DNA of 64,000 nucleotides from Orthonyx spaldingii (taxonomy: Eukaryota; Chordata; Aves; Passeriformes; Orthonychidae). The stretch lies in NCBI GenBank assembly GCA_013397795.1, contig VZTJ01005702.1:372001-436000 (forward strand), read 5' to 3'. Of the stretch, positions 11,790 through 26,149 are shown one piece after another (within the stretch, counting starts at the first letter, position 1; each line of letters opens with the position of its first letter). The position numbers and the translations under genes were made by a program. The notes beneath the pieces were generated by a model. That model saw nothing but the letters and a program-made list of their open reading frames with translations, ran no database searches and was not told the origin of the DNA.

Positions 11790-14700
11790 GCCGTGGGCAA
11801 ACCCCTGCCTCTAGCCATCCCCACATCTTGACAGGGAGCTGCCACTGCAGAGTTCTCACACCCCTTTATGGCCCAGTGCAAAAAGAAAAGTTGGGGAATA
11901 GCTGCAACATTTGGATGCTCTGGCATCCCAAGAATTTCCCTTCTAGCATTTGAAATGGCATTCCCTTTTGAAAGATTTGTTAAATTATTTGAGAAGAAAA
12001 AACATTTGGAGACATTTTTAAAAGGTCAAAATCAAAATAAAGATTTGGAAAATAGAGAATCCAGTCACTCAGTGTGAAATGTTCATTTCCTTTGGAATTG
12101 TTATGTATAATTTTTCTTTTTTTCCAGAACTTCAACATTTCTTCTTTTCTGGTCAGAAAAGAATGTCAGATCCTGACAGTCCTTATGGGGCTGGAGGAGC
12201 CTCCCCCACCCAGCCCTTGTGTGCACACATCATTCATATCAGGCATTGGCCCTTGGACCATAAACCAGTTGAGCAATTTGCTTTCAAAAGGAAACCACCA
12301 CCAGAGTAGAAAAAAATGCTGGGAACAAAAGGTATTTTTTAATGTCTTAAAGAAAATCAGTGTTGAAAACAGCTTCCACTCTGTTCCATTTTCTACAGTT
12401 TTGTAATTCAAAAACAAAGATTATACTCTCTCTCTTCCATAGGCTTGACCTAAAGCTTATCTTTTTCCCAGTTATGTGTCACCTGAATGCTACCAATTTT
12501 ACACTCCTGGCAGTTTCTCTGACTGTACTTGCTGGGGCCATGGAGCAGGGACACACTTGTTAGCTACTTCCCAAAGCACAGCAAGCTACTACTCCCTGAT
12601 GCAGGCACTATACCAGTACAGATAATAAACAAAGGGGAACATGCCAAGCCATACAAGAGTTAGAACTTTGAAGTTTTCTCCCTCTGTTTTCCTCATTGCA
12701 ATTTTAATGTAATATTGAAGTTAATATATTTCACCCTTGCCGCTCACTAAATATCCTCAGCTCAGCAGAGATGTAGACCTGCTGAACACACTTAAAGCAA
12801 GGAGAAATTGATTGCCAAACAGATGCAGAACATTATTACTAATTTCTTGGTTTTCATCATTCCTCTCCAGACAAGAAAACAAAAAATCAAATCATTGAAG
12901 TCTGAATTGGTAACAAACCTTATGGCATTTGGATTCTGAAATAAAAGAGAAAGCCTGTGTCTGCAATCATCCAGCAATTTGTCCTTTAGCCTAAATATGT
13001 TTGTTGTCCTTGGCATTATTTTCAAGACATCTCTATTTCAAAAGTGATCCTCTGACAAGTGGGTATTTCTAAGGTATTGGCGGTGCCCTCTCTCTGACCC
13101 TGTGGAGGCAACAGTCTGGGATCTCTCTTGGTTTCACTGACCAGGCTGTTGGTAAATACAGGCTTAATTACCCTGCCTTTGTTCTCACTGTGCATCTGAT
13201 ACACTAAACGTGATGAAGCCATGACAAATATTTTGGTCCTTCCATAGTGCAGGTTTCACAGAGATGTTCCCTGAGTGTTAGGGGTGCTGCCGGGAAGAAT
13301 TTTGGCTTTGCAGACCCCATGCATTCACCTTCCCTCCCTTACCTAAACATAGGTGCCTAAGGACAGGCACCCCGTGGGGCCGGGGGGTAAAACACCAAAT
13401 CTATGGGTGACCCACAGCTTCCCATGGTCGTGTCTAGGGACCACACGAGAAACACTACTGCACCTTAGGGAGAGGCCTGTGTTTAGGCGAGTCCTGCCTC
13501 TAGGAAGCAGCAGGCACCAACACTCAGGTGTTTGCCTAGAACTACCTCCCTCCCCCACTTCAGGGTGAGATGAGTCTTTCCACAAAACCTGTCAATTTGT
13601 TTTCTTTGACTGTACAGGAAATCCACCCAGCTGTTTTGCAGGTGCTGGAAACCTCCTGTTGAGGAGAATGTTGTGACCACCACCACTACATAAGTGAACA
13701 TTAAGAGATTCTTCATGTTTGTGTGGAAAAATCCTTTGGAATCACTGACTTTTTTCCAAGGAAGTGTTTTAGCCATTTAAGGTGGGGAGAGCAGAGGGAA
13801 ATGATTTTGTTTGTTCTAAAATAAATATCAGGTTGACAAATTTCTTTAACACTGACTAGCATTTCTTTCCCATTTCAGTTTTGAAGTCTGCTGAAAACTT
13901 TGTGACTGCACATTCATTCCTCACAGTGATGTTAAAGGCAAGCAGTGCTGCAGACTGAAACCTCATCCAGCCAAAAATGATGGAAAGTCTCCTATGAACA
14001 TCAGTAATGGCAATTTTACCCCTAATTTTTGTGGTCAAAATATTTCCATGGCTTCTAGTTCTCCAGCATATGATCATTAGCTGGGCTAGATCAGGCACCA
14101 CAGGGAAAATTCAGACAAGTTGCTCTGAGATCTTAAAGTGGGGCAGAAATACCCTCAAAGGTCACATGCTTGCACAGGGATGCTACAAGGGGATTTTAAA
14201 GCAGTAGAGCTGCAGGAGGCTCTCAGGAGTAGAAGTGGTTCTGGAGGAGGGCAAGGTGAAGACATTTCTCTGAATTGCATGAGACTGCAGCTTGAAACTC
14301 GGTGAAAGTTCGGGGCTGTGCTGCCTTTATCCAAACCAGATTTCCTAGCTTCAACCTCTGTGTGCAGGATTATTTTTTAGTTATTATTTCCTAGCTTTCC
14401 TGTTGTTGTATGTAACCGCTCCAAGGAATGCTCAGCTATTTTCAAAACCCTGTGCTTAGTAACCAAGGTGGATTTTTGAGGAGGCCATGATTTTTTCTGC
14501 ACCAATATGCAGTGTATCACAGTTAGAATAAGTCTGGGAGTGGGTCAGTGCTGAGGACCCACCTCACATCACTGATCTCTGCTCCAGCCTGGTTCATATG
14601 CCCATGAAGATGTGGCACATGCCACAAGGACTCCCAGGGACCACTCTCACCCTGGTTTCACCTGCCAGTCTAAGTTCCCTAAGGCCAGTCTGCAGTACAA

Positions 14701-16050
14701 ACCTTTGCAGGTTGGGCATGGGGAAGGCAGAAATTCACTTAAAAAACACACTCCTGCTGCAACTGAATGCTGGTCTCAGCACAGCCCCAGGTATCTGTAA
14801 TGGATGGGCAGCAGAATAACTTCCTTCTTTGCCCCCATCACAGCAGACAGAACCACAGTGCTCGTAAGTACAGCAATGCTGCTCACGAAGTGTCAGTGGC
14901 ACTACAAGGGAAATGAGCCTGCGGGGCTGGACGTGGCTGCTATTAAGGACATTATAGGCAGCTCCAACTATTTCTTCCACAAGCCACAGCAAACCATGCT
15001 GATCCAACCCATCCAGAACACCTGGGAATACAGAAATTAGTGTGTAGGACATGGTTAACAATTAGTTAAACATTAAAGCTGTCATTGTTAAGAAAGGGAG
15101 AGGGAGAAATCTCCTTTCCAGTAACCTCTCTCTAATCAGTGCTAATAAGCTGAGCTAAAAATGCAACAGCTCAGCTTGCACTCAGGTGCTGAGAGTTACC
15201 TGTTGGGATGTGAACTTGCTAGGATGCTTGCAGTTCATCCAGCCTGTAAAAACATAAATCACCTAATCTCCGGACAGAGTCTGAAGGATGTCAGTAGGTC
15301 AGGCTCATTTTAATTGTAATTTATATGACTATTCCTGCTTGGAGGAGCAGGCAGCAAAGAGGGAACACATTGCAATCCTGTCCTCTCTGTGGTCACTGAT
15401 CCATGTATAGCCCTATAGGGATGACAGAGGCAGTTAGTTCAGTGGAACATGGAGCTGTTGTGCAAGAGCACAGTGCTGCCCAAATGCAGCACTGTCAGCT
15501 CTTAGGGACAAGGTGCCATCTTTGAGGGCAATTCTTGCAGTGCTTGGTGTTCTGCTTGCCCTCTAACTTCTGAAATCAAAGTAGCAGATGTGTATCAGAT
15601 GCATTCTATTTCTTGAGCCCAACTTCTGCAATCTCATGGGAAACATTGTGAGAGCAAAATGCTCCAATTCAAGAATGCAAAGGAAGAGTACTCTAAATCT
15701 GTTGTTTAAAAAAATGCTTAATTTACACAACTATCTTTGGAGTGAGAAGTAGACTAACACTTGGTGATTTTGTGTGAGTTGCAATAATTAAATAGCATGC
15801 TCTAAGGCTAAGGGGTAGCTAAGCTCTTCTCTCCAATCTCTCTTCTAAATTGTCAGTATCTCCTACGTGTTTGTGGTCTCCTTGTCCAGGAATGGATTCT
15901 CATCCCTGAAAAGAGTTCAGAATATTTATCTTGAATGATCTGAAATCTTTTCCGGGATCCATAAAGACATGGCGCCTCCATTTAAGTTGGAAATCTCTTA
16001 AATACAAATGTTCCATGATCTGATCCTGCAAATGCCCTTAAGTAAATAAA
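11790..16050. other. Intergenic sequence, no gene assigned
   Basis: No recognised gene. It contains a small hairpin at 13352-13371 (GGTGCCT and AGGCACC arms, 6-base loop) and a segment at 14830-15040 with open frames on both strands, mentioned among the findings. Confidence 0.4.
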
Positions 16051-16560
16051 TCATAGAATCACAGAATATGCTGAGTTGGAAGGGACCCAGAAGGATTATC
16101 AAGTCCAACTCCTGGTCCTGCACATTACATTCCAAGAGTCACACCATGTGCCTGGTAGCATTGTCCAAATGCTTGTTGAGCTCTGTCAGGCTGGTCCTGT
16201 GACCACAGCCCTGGGGAGTCTGTTCCAATGCCCAACCACCCTCTGGGTGAAAAACTTTTTCCTGATATCTGTACAAAACCTCCTTTGACTCAGCTTCATG
16301 CTGTTTCCTCAAATCCTGTCACTGCTCATGAGAGTGAGGAGATTGGTACTTGCCCCTCATCTTCCCTCGTGAGGATGTTGAAGACCACAATGAGGTCTCC
16401 CCTCAGTTTTTTCTTCTCCAGACTGAAGAAACCAAGTGACCTCAGACACTCCTCACATAGATTCCTCTTTCTTGCCCTTCTTGAAAATCAGGACAATGTT
16501 CACCAGCTTCCAGCCAGCTGGGACCTCTCCAGATTCCCAAGACCACTCAGAAATTACCTG
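16051..16560 (-). repeat. CR1 retroposon fragment with 3' end and part of the reverse transcriptase region
   Basis: The plus strand starts tcatagaatcacagaatatg, the CR1 tail in reverse, and then shows the full typical series: ggaagggacccagaaggatt, tccaaatgcttgttgagctc, ccctggggagtctgttccaa, cttctccagactgaagaaac. From about 16475, minus-strand reading gives a degenerate W-KLVNIVLIFKKGKK block of the CR1 reverse-transcriptase open frame. The RT block sits close to the 3' section, suggesting an internal deletion or two joined insertions. Confidence 0.85.
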
Positions 16561-17879
16561 TGTAAATTGCTCACGTGCATAAGTGTTTCAGAACTGGGTT
16601 ATCTAAAATGATATTTTTAGCAATGGTCAGCAAAAGGCCTATTATATAAACCTTGTGGGCTGACAACACTTGGCTGCAAATACAAGCAGCAAGAAAGTGG
16701 AAAGAATTGTAACACTTCTACTATTAGCCAGGCCCCTGAAGAGCAAAGAGCATCACCAAGAAGAAAAAAACACTGGAAATTAAATTAACCAAACTTTGCT
16801 GAAATTGCAATCTGTTGTGGCAGATGGAAAGAATATCATACATTACCAGAAATGGCCAACCTTTCCAGGTTCACTGCAGTCAACCCTTCAGCAGACTTGT
16901 ATCAATCTTCTTGTTTTCTAAAATGCAGCATGTCACTGCTCCAGGATTCTGATCACGGTAATGCCACTGTCCTGCTGGCTGGTGGCATCAGTCCCCCCAG
17001 GTGTCCAGGATTCTGTAAGCAGCCGAACTCAAGCCCATGCAAGTGTTTCACAAGCAGCACCATGACCATAAGTGCAAAGTATGTGAAGAAGGAATCACAG
17101 ATCTAAACAGTCCACTCAGCTTGATGGAGGAATACAAACATTTTCCTTTGGCTCTCACTGACTTCATAAAGCCAGCATTTCATCACCTCTCTGAACTTCT
17201 GTATCCATTTCACGTCTTGCTGGATACAGCTCCACTATAAGCAGGGACTCCGTACAGTCATGCAGCTCGTTACATGACACACTTGCAAGGGAGCATGGGG
17301 GCCTCACAAGGCAGAGCTTTCAGGGAAACCTAGAGGGGTGGTGCAGGTCCCTTAAGTCCCATAAAACTCATTTCTAGTCTTTTCTGCACCAGTCACATGG
17401 ATATGTAGGAAAATGGATGAGAGTTAAATGTTCAGGCTGACAGCACCATGGACTTTGGTCTTGTTCTAGGTGGGGAGGAGGTGCCTGCCCAGCAAGGTCT
17501 TGGTGTATGGCTGGGAGGTGGATTTAGCTGTGTGAATCAGATAAACAGCAGTTTTCTCTGCATTCATCCCTTGAAGTTTTAGTAGTTAGCAGTTTACAGA
17601 TTCACTGGGTTTTGTGGTTCAATATATTTTAGCTCTTTTTTGGAATTGTCCTCTGCATCCCCCTGTTGCTCTTCTCAGCTCATGACGGGAGACAAAGCCC
17701 AAGTACTGAGATTGAAAGCTGTTTACTCTGATCCAAATTCTTCTCTCAGGTCTGCCAGGATAAAATTAGTGACTAATTTAAGCATGAGCAAAATCCGGAC
17801 TGTTCTCTTGTCTTTTCTGTCCAAAAGCAGCAGAGAAGGCCAGCAGCTCCCTGTGAGCAGAAGCACAGCCAGCAGATCA
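16561..17879. other. Intergenic sequence, nothing recognised
   Basis: Short open frames only; no repeat family or gene recognised. Confidence 0.4.
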
Positions 17880-18150
17880 AGGGAAGTGACTGCTCTTTCC
17901 ACTCAGCACTCAATAGACCACGTCCAGAATACCGTGTCAATTTTAAAGTTCCCAATACTAGGAACACATCAATAAGGTGGAGAAATTTCAGTGGAAGACC
18001 ACCAGCATGGTCAAGACTAAAGCACTTGCTTTGTGAGTAGAAACTGAGGGAGGGAGTGGGTTTGCTCAGCCTGTAGAATAGACTTTCAGTGAGACCTGAG
18101 AGCAGCTTCCCATACCTTCTGGTCTAATTTATGAAGGAAGGTATGGGTGA
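17880..18150 (+). repeat. Degenerate CR1 fragment (plus orientation)
   Basis: Follows the sense CR1 order with heavy mutation: a cactcagcactcaatagacc block, ccagaataccgtgtcaattt, a gctcagcctgtagaatagac block (normally the LFSLEKRRL-type text), then tggtctaatttatgaag. It lacks the 3' tail. This is an old copy. Confidence 0.6.
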
Positions 18151-21100
18151 ACAGGTTGGCCAGGGAAGAACTGTGATCCGTGACATCAGTCTTGTAGTCC
18201 CCAGCCATCTGACTTCCCTCCGTCCTCATGCCTGTCCACTACTGGACATCATTAACGGACCTGGCCTGCCACAGTGCTTGGGTCTTCTTGGCTCTCAGTA
18301 AGGAACATGTTCCTCACCCCTGCTCTGAAGAAAACGACACATTTCAATAATGCTCAAATAGCTCAGCATTTCCTTGACAGAAGATGCTGAATTCAGACCA
18401 AGTCTTTGTAATGACTGGATTCATAATGAGACTTAATAGAGATAGGGGTGCTGGGGCTCTTTTGGTGTTGGTTGCACTCCACAAAGTTCTAAAGGGCTTG
18501 CTATAGTACCTCAAAGTGCAAAACATGATATTTAATGTGGGCCTGCATTTCAACGGCATTCTAGTTTCAGCATTGTATTATAAAGTGGAAAATGAACTAC
18601 AGTTGTAGAAACTACTTACTACAGCAAACTTACCTGTGACATGCAGGAGGCAAGGGAGGCCTGGACCTGGAAGAGGATGTCTCAGTCACAGAGGAAAGTG
18701 ATTTGGCTTGAAAAGTGCAGCATTATAGCTGCCTCATACAACACTCTGTGTTGTACTGGCAGTACAGAGCAGACACGAACTCATCCTGGCCAGCCATGGT
18801 CTGGCTGTGACATGTAGGTACCCACCTCAGAATGTTCTGGCTCTGCTAGGGCTTTGCACTTTCCATGCTTGGCCCTTTCTCCTACTTCATATATTTGGGA
18901 GGACTATTTAAAACATGGATGAGGGAGCAGTTATTCTGGCAGTGGCATTAGCAGGAGCTGTGTATTTTGGAATGCCTTCTCAGCACAGGCTAAACAGCGA
19001 AACCACCAAAACCCCAAATGATGCTGATGACTTTTCATTCCTTGAGAGATCTTTACCCCTGTCCCCAACATCTTGGAAATGGCAAGGCTTAGGAATGTAA
19101 AATTATTTTTCAGTGTAAGAAATTAAGGGCTTTTGTAGTGTTCTTTAGGAAAAAATTATTCTGATACTTGAGTGCTTTGAAAGCTTTATTGGTGGGGGGT
19201 GGGGTGGAAAGACCAAATACCAGCATATGAATAATGTGTGGATTACAAAAAGGGGAAATATAAATTGGGTTAAGTATTTTTTCTTATCTCTAGCTCGCTG
19301 TACTTTTGTCCTCTTTCCAGCTCAGCAGGACTTTTAGCCAGCTCAGATGCTTCCTCAGAGACCCATAAAAGTTCTACAGCCCAGAAAAAGCCCCATAAAA
19401 TAAATAAAACCTCCCAGAGTGAAGTTCTGCCTCCCTCCCACTCAGCAATTAACTCTTCTTCCTCCCACTTACATAGAAGTTGGCTTCCCACACATTGGAT
19501 GCCAAGTTTTCTGCTACTTCTTTTTCACACTAACCTCAAGAGAAAGACAATGGATTTTAACCATCCTGACCTTGGACTGTGCTGTGTTCTTCTCATATCC
19601 AGATCGTTCCTGGGACAGCTGTAGTCTGCTATGGGTCTGTCCTAATTTTATTGGCCACTGAAGGACACTCAAATCTCCTTACTTTCAACTGTTTCTCCTG
19701 TGGGAATATGTCTTAATCATACCTAAATATCTTCCTCTCTCTTACTACCACCTGTGCTACCAGGTTAGAGAGAAGCATTCTGGATACTGGAAGAAAAGTT
19801 CTGGTGAATGTCTTGGCATTTGGCAGCTCTTTTGCCTAGTGTAAGACACACAGAGAGGTTACAGTAAAACAAAATCCATTGGTCTCAGGTAACTCCCACA
19901 TCTCCCTGTGGCACAACCCCAGCACTGCCCTAGTTCACATCTCTTCTTCTTTGTTGATGGCAGACCTCCAAAAAGGTCTCTTTTAACACCCACATGCACC
20001 TTCTTAATTTGTTTTTTGCCCCTTTTATTTCCTGGAGGATGAGAAATCACTTCTACCCTCCATTTCCTTTTCCTGCAACTTTGGATTATAGTTACTTACT
20101 GTCTGAGCATGTTTGCTCATAAACTCTGGAAGCACAGTGCAGTTTGTTTTAAAGAACATTTGCAAGAGGAAAATATCAAATGTTGGTAGTGGTGCCAATA
20201 TTTATAATATGGAGTTTCCCCTGTAGCTGGTTCATATGAAGTATTCATCGTATGGCATTGCAGAAAGCATGTGATTGATTGACTGACTGTTTTCAGGAAC
20301 AGTAGAGTCTGTTCTGTAGCTGGCTCCCAGCCCCTCGACAGCTGGCTAGCTTCTGCTGGTTCCATAGAGACAAATTCATAAGCAAATTCATGTGTCTGAA
20401 GGTGCCCACATAAGCTCTATACAAAAAGTTGACAGCTCCGGAATACAAGTCTAAGCGAGCAGGACACATTCAGATGCGGATGCGCCATTCCTTGAGTGCT
20501 TCCTGGAATTCAAGAGCAGGTTAAGCTGTCCATGTCAACACAGCCATCAACTAGACCATCTACACATCAAGGGTTCCAGGTAAACCTGGCACTGCTCTGT
20601 TGGCTTCTCTGTGGGTCCATTTCCTACCTAAGTGCAAGAACTGCAAATCATCTGAGGTTAGACTGTTTCTGTCAAACCATGCCTGCATGTTCTGGCCTTG
20701 TATTATTTCCCATTAGATCTATTCAGATCTTGAAGGAGAACCACTTCCCAGCTCAACATCATAAAACACAAAGCAACATAACAGTAGCCAAATAAACATT
20801 TCTCATAAAATAGAGAAATACAGCAATAATACACATGTAAAGAAAGCCACATTAGCTGTGTGACTAGAACAGATGCCTAGAATCAGTCAGGAAGGGGGAA
20901 ATGGCAAACAGACCCTTATGTGGCACTGTTCATTCTTTTTAAAATATTTATTTCTGTATAGTCACTTCCGGCCTCAAAGTAATGACCCTCTTAGGTGAAG
21001 CTCAACAGAGGCATCTCTGCTGACCCACGGTGTGAATTTGTGGTCACAGCTGCTCTGCTCTCCTGCCAGCACATGGGGGCAGAAACTACAATGTGAGCCC

Positions 21101-24100
21101 AAACAAAAGCATTCAGTTTATTGCATCTGAAAACAGTTAGTTGTCCAATTTTATATACAATTTAAATTCAAGATTTCTAAATGTTCTTCCTTGGAGGCTG
21201 ACAACTGAAGTGTAACTATAACTTGTCCCCGGTCCAGTACTGAGGCAACTAACTACTAATTAGTGCCCCTTTTTTTTATAGGAAACCTCACCTTTTCAGA
21301 AGGCAGATTTTGCATTTTCAAGAAGAGAAAAGGTCTTCTACTGCAATATAGGGAAGGAGGTCGGGATTAATCATCTGGTCTGAAGCCTCCAGCTCCAGAC
21401 TGTTTCCTTGCAGCTGTTGGCAGCTGGCTAACCCACACCCTGATGACCCAAATGAAGGAAGAAGTTGCAATTCCAGCAATTCCAGTTACTTGAGACCCTG
21501 AAAAGGACTACAGACCCATGTGTGTGAAATGTGTGGAGTCTGTATCAGAGTGCCTTTTTACAAAGTTTTTTCAGGCTCAGTGACAAGAACAGAAACAAAA
21601 GCTGGTGGAAAAGATGCAGGATTGAAAACAAGACCCCAGTTTTCCTATAACTGGACTTCCTAAACAAAGGACAAGTCTCTATGGAGCAGTGAACCTTTGA
21701 GAGACCCATGACCAAATTTTGTCCCATGCTGAGAGATCCCCAAGATATCTGAAATCCAGTCCTGTGATGCATCAGGAGTCAGTGAGGATTCCAGAGTCCC
21801 TTTTATACTTCTGTAATTGCATGAAGCAACATTAAGACAAGGATATTATTTATCAGGGGGTTTTCTTGTAGAGGAAAACCCTCAGAGATTGTTCCATTGC
21901 CATTCTTGCAATCTCCTTTCCTGTTATTCTTTGGCAGAGTGAGAACCTAGAGGACCAAATCAGCATTGGTATAGTGTACTGCTATTGAAGGAAATGCGAG
22001 CTGTTTAACATAAGGAGACCTTAGGTTTAGTTGCATGCAAGGTATGAACAAGGGAGACTTGGAAAAGTCAGCAAAACCCCAGAGGGCACTGGGCCATCAT
22101 ATTGATTCTTGCCTCTTTTTCTGTTTAGAAAACAAATATGGTTGTTTTGATGTGGCTGGTGGAAGATAACAGCTGTAGAAAAGTGAATGAACACCGTGTA
22201 GAAGCATGCTCCCCTCCAAAATAATGGAGCCAACAAACAAAGCCTTGAAGGGAGAGAGGCAAGTTAGGCAATCTCCCTTGTTTTACACAACACCTATAAA
22301 AATCTCAACATTCTAGATGCTGCAGATATTAACCCACACCACCACATTTTTACCTCCCAAGTGATACATTACAGGATTATTTCAAAAAAATATTTCTTAC
22401 AAGCCTGAAGCTCTTCTTTGGAGCTGCAGCCTCTCAGGTGAGTGGAAAGTTTGTAAAAATGAAACTTGGGATGACAAGAATAGAAAGCTGTAGTTAATAC
22501 ACCAGAATGACAGGAATGCCCCTCCGCACAGAGAAACTAGACACCTGTTTTCAGCAGCTTGCTTTTGCTACAGAGCAAAGATCCCTGAACCAAGAATGTT
22601 TCCATTGGCAGACTGGTTCAGCCCTTTTTGCAAAGGAAGCCAAAGCCTGGGAATCTCAGAAGTTTGAGGGATCACAAAAAATGCATCACATTTTGATCAC
22701 TCAGCTTAATTGACCCCAAGCTGTTTGGAGTAACTGGCAGTACCAAGGGACATTCAGCCTCTTGAGAGTGCTATAGAAAGTGGACCAGTGAAAGATTTCC
22801 AAATGTTTTCAGAATTTTCCAGGTTGCAAGTATCACAACTCTTCTAATGCCTACTTAATCCAGTTGTTAGAAATATCAGCATATTGCTAAAAGTCACTAA
22901 GTATTTGCTATATAATACGTGTGTTGTTCATGTTATATCCTTCAGTGCCATACATTTTTCTCATTGATTCAGTTCAAACAATTTATATAAAGCTTTTTGT
23001 CCCTACATCTTATATGATGACTCATTGAAGCAATTCTGTTTTCAGTACAGGTTACTCAAATGTCTTGTGATATGTTGATTGATGTATACAATTTGTAATG
23101 TACTACATAATAAACATAAGAATTCACTAACTGTATGAATAAATGGCATGTCAGTTACTCTGAACAACATGGGTTTTTTTCTGGTTTCTGAACCTTTGGG
23201 CTTTTAAGGAGAAACAGTCCAAGCAGATTTCTCAGCACACATGATTCCAGAATAATTTTCAGACTAAATTTTCAGAAGGAAGAAACGAAAGAAAAGTTTT
23301 ATAATAATATAATAAAATAATAAAAGATCTGAAAGCATATTTCTAGTAGGGGAGCTGAAAATCCAGAAAAATAATGTAACCTTAAAATGTGAAAAAAAAG
23401 CTGCAGCAACACTAAAGGTAACTGGGAAATGGTTGGTCAGCCCTGACCTAACGTAGACCATTTCTATTCAAAAAGCAAGCAGTAAAGCTAGGAATCACCA
23501 GCCTTCCCATCAGAGGAAGATTCCCCATAATCTTGAAAGTCATTCCATATTTGTTGGCAAGATCAGTTTTGAGCCTTTGCAGGCTGAGGACTGGCAGAGT
23601 ACCTGGTAGGAGAGCAAAGGGCTGCAGCATCACCACGGACACTCTGTGTGCAGGAGCCAGGCTGATGCAGTACAGTGGACAAGACTATCAGTGTGCAGTT
23701 TTGCAAGGTAAAGTTTCAGAGCAGGAGAGTACCAAAAAATGAAGAGTCCATGTAATAATAACCCATAATGCTACTTGAAATGAATGGACAAGTTATCATT
23801 CTGGTTGGTTCCTTCTCTCTTTTGTTTAGGTTGCACTGCCTAAAGCTGGTGTTGACAATACTATTCATTTTCTAGGTTTTGTTTTTTATCACATTCAGGG
23901 AGAGGAAACTGTAATATACTCAGAGTTTGGAACAATTTTCTCTTGTTTATTCACTCCTGATTAGTAGCATAAACTAAACAGACCTCAGCTGACTTGTATT
24001 TACATACTCTGCTGTTTCACTAGAGAACACAAAAATACACAGTGTATCTGCTCTGGGCAGCCTCTCCTGTGCATGCTCTTGCCTTTAGGCAGTTCTATCT

Positions 24101-25521
24101 GTATGGGTCACCATGGCACAGGTCTGGGCTCTCACCCTGCCCTTCCCTGGGGGAAGGCACTCCCAATATCTGCCCACAAAGGTCTGTTAGGGTGAGGGGT
24201 GCAGCTCTGCAGATGGCCTTTGCCTATCTCAAGGCTGTCCCAACCAAAGAGCAGGGCAGCTGGAACACTCTGAGGAGCCATTTCAAGCAGCCCCTTCCCT
24301 CCCCTCCAAAGCTGATCTATGAATACTGACCTTCCAAAGCCACCTAAAATGATCCCCATCACCCAGTGCAACGGCATGTGTAGTTTGGGAGATGGTGACT
24401 CACTGGTGACTGACTCCAGCTCATGAGCTTCCCCCAAGCAAGACCTACAGTGCAAGCACTCCTGCTCAGTAGGGACACCCATGGGCAGCACAAGAAGGGC
24501 TCACATAGGAGACGTTTTGCAGCCTGGACCAGGCAAGACAGGAGCCAGCATGAAGACAGAGATGCTGCGTCAGGTGGGGGAGCAGAGAAGATCCGATCCC
24601 AGGTTCTCTCCTGTGTTTTATTGCCTCTGTTTTATTCCCTCACGATGCTAATGACCAGAGGGAAGGGGGAAATGCTGCTACTGCATGTTTTGGAGTTTGT
24701 GGCATTAAAGTCTGCTATGTTTATGCAGGAGAGAAATGGGTGGGCAAGGCAGGTTAAACATCTGCCAGAAGACATTGAGTGGGACAATACAGATCATGTC
24801 CATGGATGCCAGGGAGAAACACCAACCTCTGAGTAATCCATTGGGTAATATTTTTGGATATACCGTAGATCATACTTTCAAGACATAGTGCTTCAAGAAA
24901 GACACTCAGCTCCAAGAAAGAATCTCCAATTACCAAAGGAAGAAAGTCAATGAAAGGGAAATACAGAGGTTAATGATGGAGAATCAACAAAAGCTTCGGG
25001 GATTTTATCAGAAGTTTAAACAAACACAGACAATGAAGATTTTTAATCTTTTTAATCTTTAATCATTTTTAATGATGAAGAAGACCGTCACACAGCAAAG
25101 ACCTTTCAAAGGATGGAAGTGTAGAAAGCAATTAGATGGGTAGAAACACTATTGCTATTACATTCAAGAAGAGTTTGAAAACCTCCTGAAAACAGTCAGT
25201 AATGCTTTTATTCCTACTGCAAGATAAACTGGTTCTTGTTGCCCACAGTACTCCTGAGAAAATCACACTGCCTGCAACCTTGGGAAAAGCATCACCTGTG
25301 AAAGCCCAGCAGGATCACACTGTGGTTTTGTACCTGTTTCAACTTAGAGCCTTCCAAAGTTTCAGACAGATCAGGCTGCAAGTTTTGCCTTGTGAGGGAT
25401 GGACTTCTTCATTAAGATTCTCTCTAAGACCTGAGAATGGGCTTTGCTGCTCCTGAATCAAAACTGTGCCTTCATTAAAAGAATTTTCTCATAGTGTGTG
25501 TAAAATGATGAATGTACCTAG
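18151..25521. other. Long intergenic stretch, no gene seen
   Basis: Both strands were read without finding coding exons of a known family. It holds a short G-rich run at 19191-19207, an AT-rich ATA-type run at about 23296-23326, and a small TTTTTAATC-type tandem repeat at about 25041-25076. Confidence 0.4.
19191..19207 (+). repeat. Short G-rich run
   Basis: 17 bases with four G runs (2, 6, 4 and 2) separated by single T. At most a weak two-tetrad quadruplex candidate. Confidence 0.6.
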
Positions 25522-25780
25522 AACAGAATCACAGAATATGCTGATCTGGAAGGGACCTGTCAGGATCATCGAGTCCAAATCATGGCCCAGCACATGATAC
25601 TCCAAGAGTCACACCATGTGCCTGACAGCATTGTCCAAATGCTTCTTGAACTCTGTCAGGCTTGGTGCTATGACCACAGCCCTGGGGAGCCTGTTCCAAT
25701 GCCCAACCATCCTCTGGGTGAAAAATATTTTCCCTGATATCCAATCTAAACCTCCACTCCTGCCACTCATCCCCTGCAGC
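25522..25780 (-). repeat. CR1 retroposon fragment (3' end, minus orientation)
   Basis: The plus strand reads acagaatcacagaatatgct, then atcatcgagtccaaatcatg, gacagcattgtccaaatgct, ccctggggagcctgttccaa and atcctctgggtgaaaaatat, typical of the reverse complement of a CR1 3' end. Similarity fades after about 25770. The minus-strand open frames of 84 and 120 codons here are repeat-derived. Confidence 0.9.
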
Positions 25781-26149
25781 ATGCACCTGCTGTAAGGCCT
25801 GGCCAAACAGTATCTCCTGCCATCTAGAGGTTTTCTGCAAAACCATGAGGGTACTGCCCACACTCACATGTGACCTGATCCTCAGGCTCAGTTGAGAGCT
25901 TCCACAAGTCACATCTAGAAAGCACGTGCAGGAACTACTCACAATAAGAAACCAAAGTCAGAAATTCTTCATGGTAGTCTAAGAGACTACACTTCTTCCT
26001 GCTTTTGCCCTCAGACCCTCCCTCGCTTCCTCATAAATGATCATGTATTACCTGGGAGCCAGCTTGCAACTTCCATTTAGAAAATAAAAAATGGTGCTTT
26101 TTTCTCCCTCAACTGATTGTGTTTATTTCCTTCCCCTTTATTCAGTGTT

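Noticed and set aside
24132..24836. 119-codon minus and 137-codon plus open frames
   Set aside because: They overlap each other, lie in moderately GC-rich sequence, lack splice or family features and have composition typical of chance frames.
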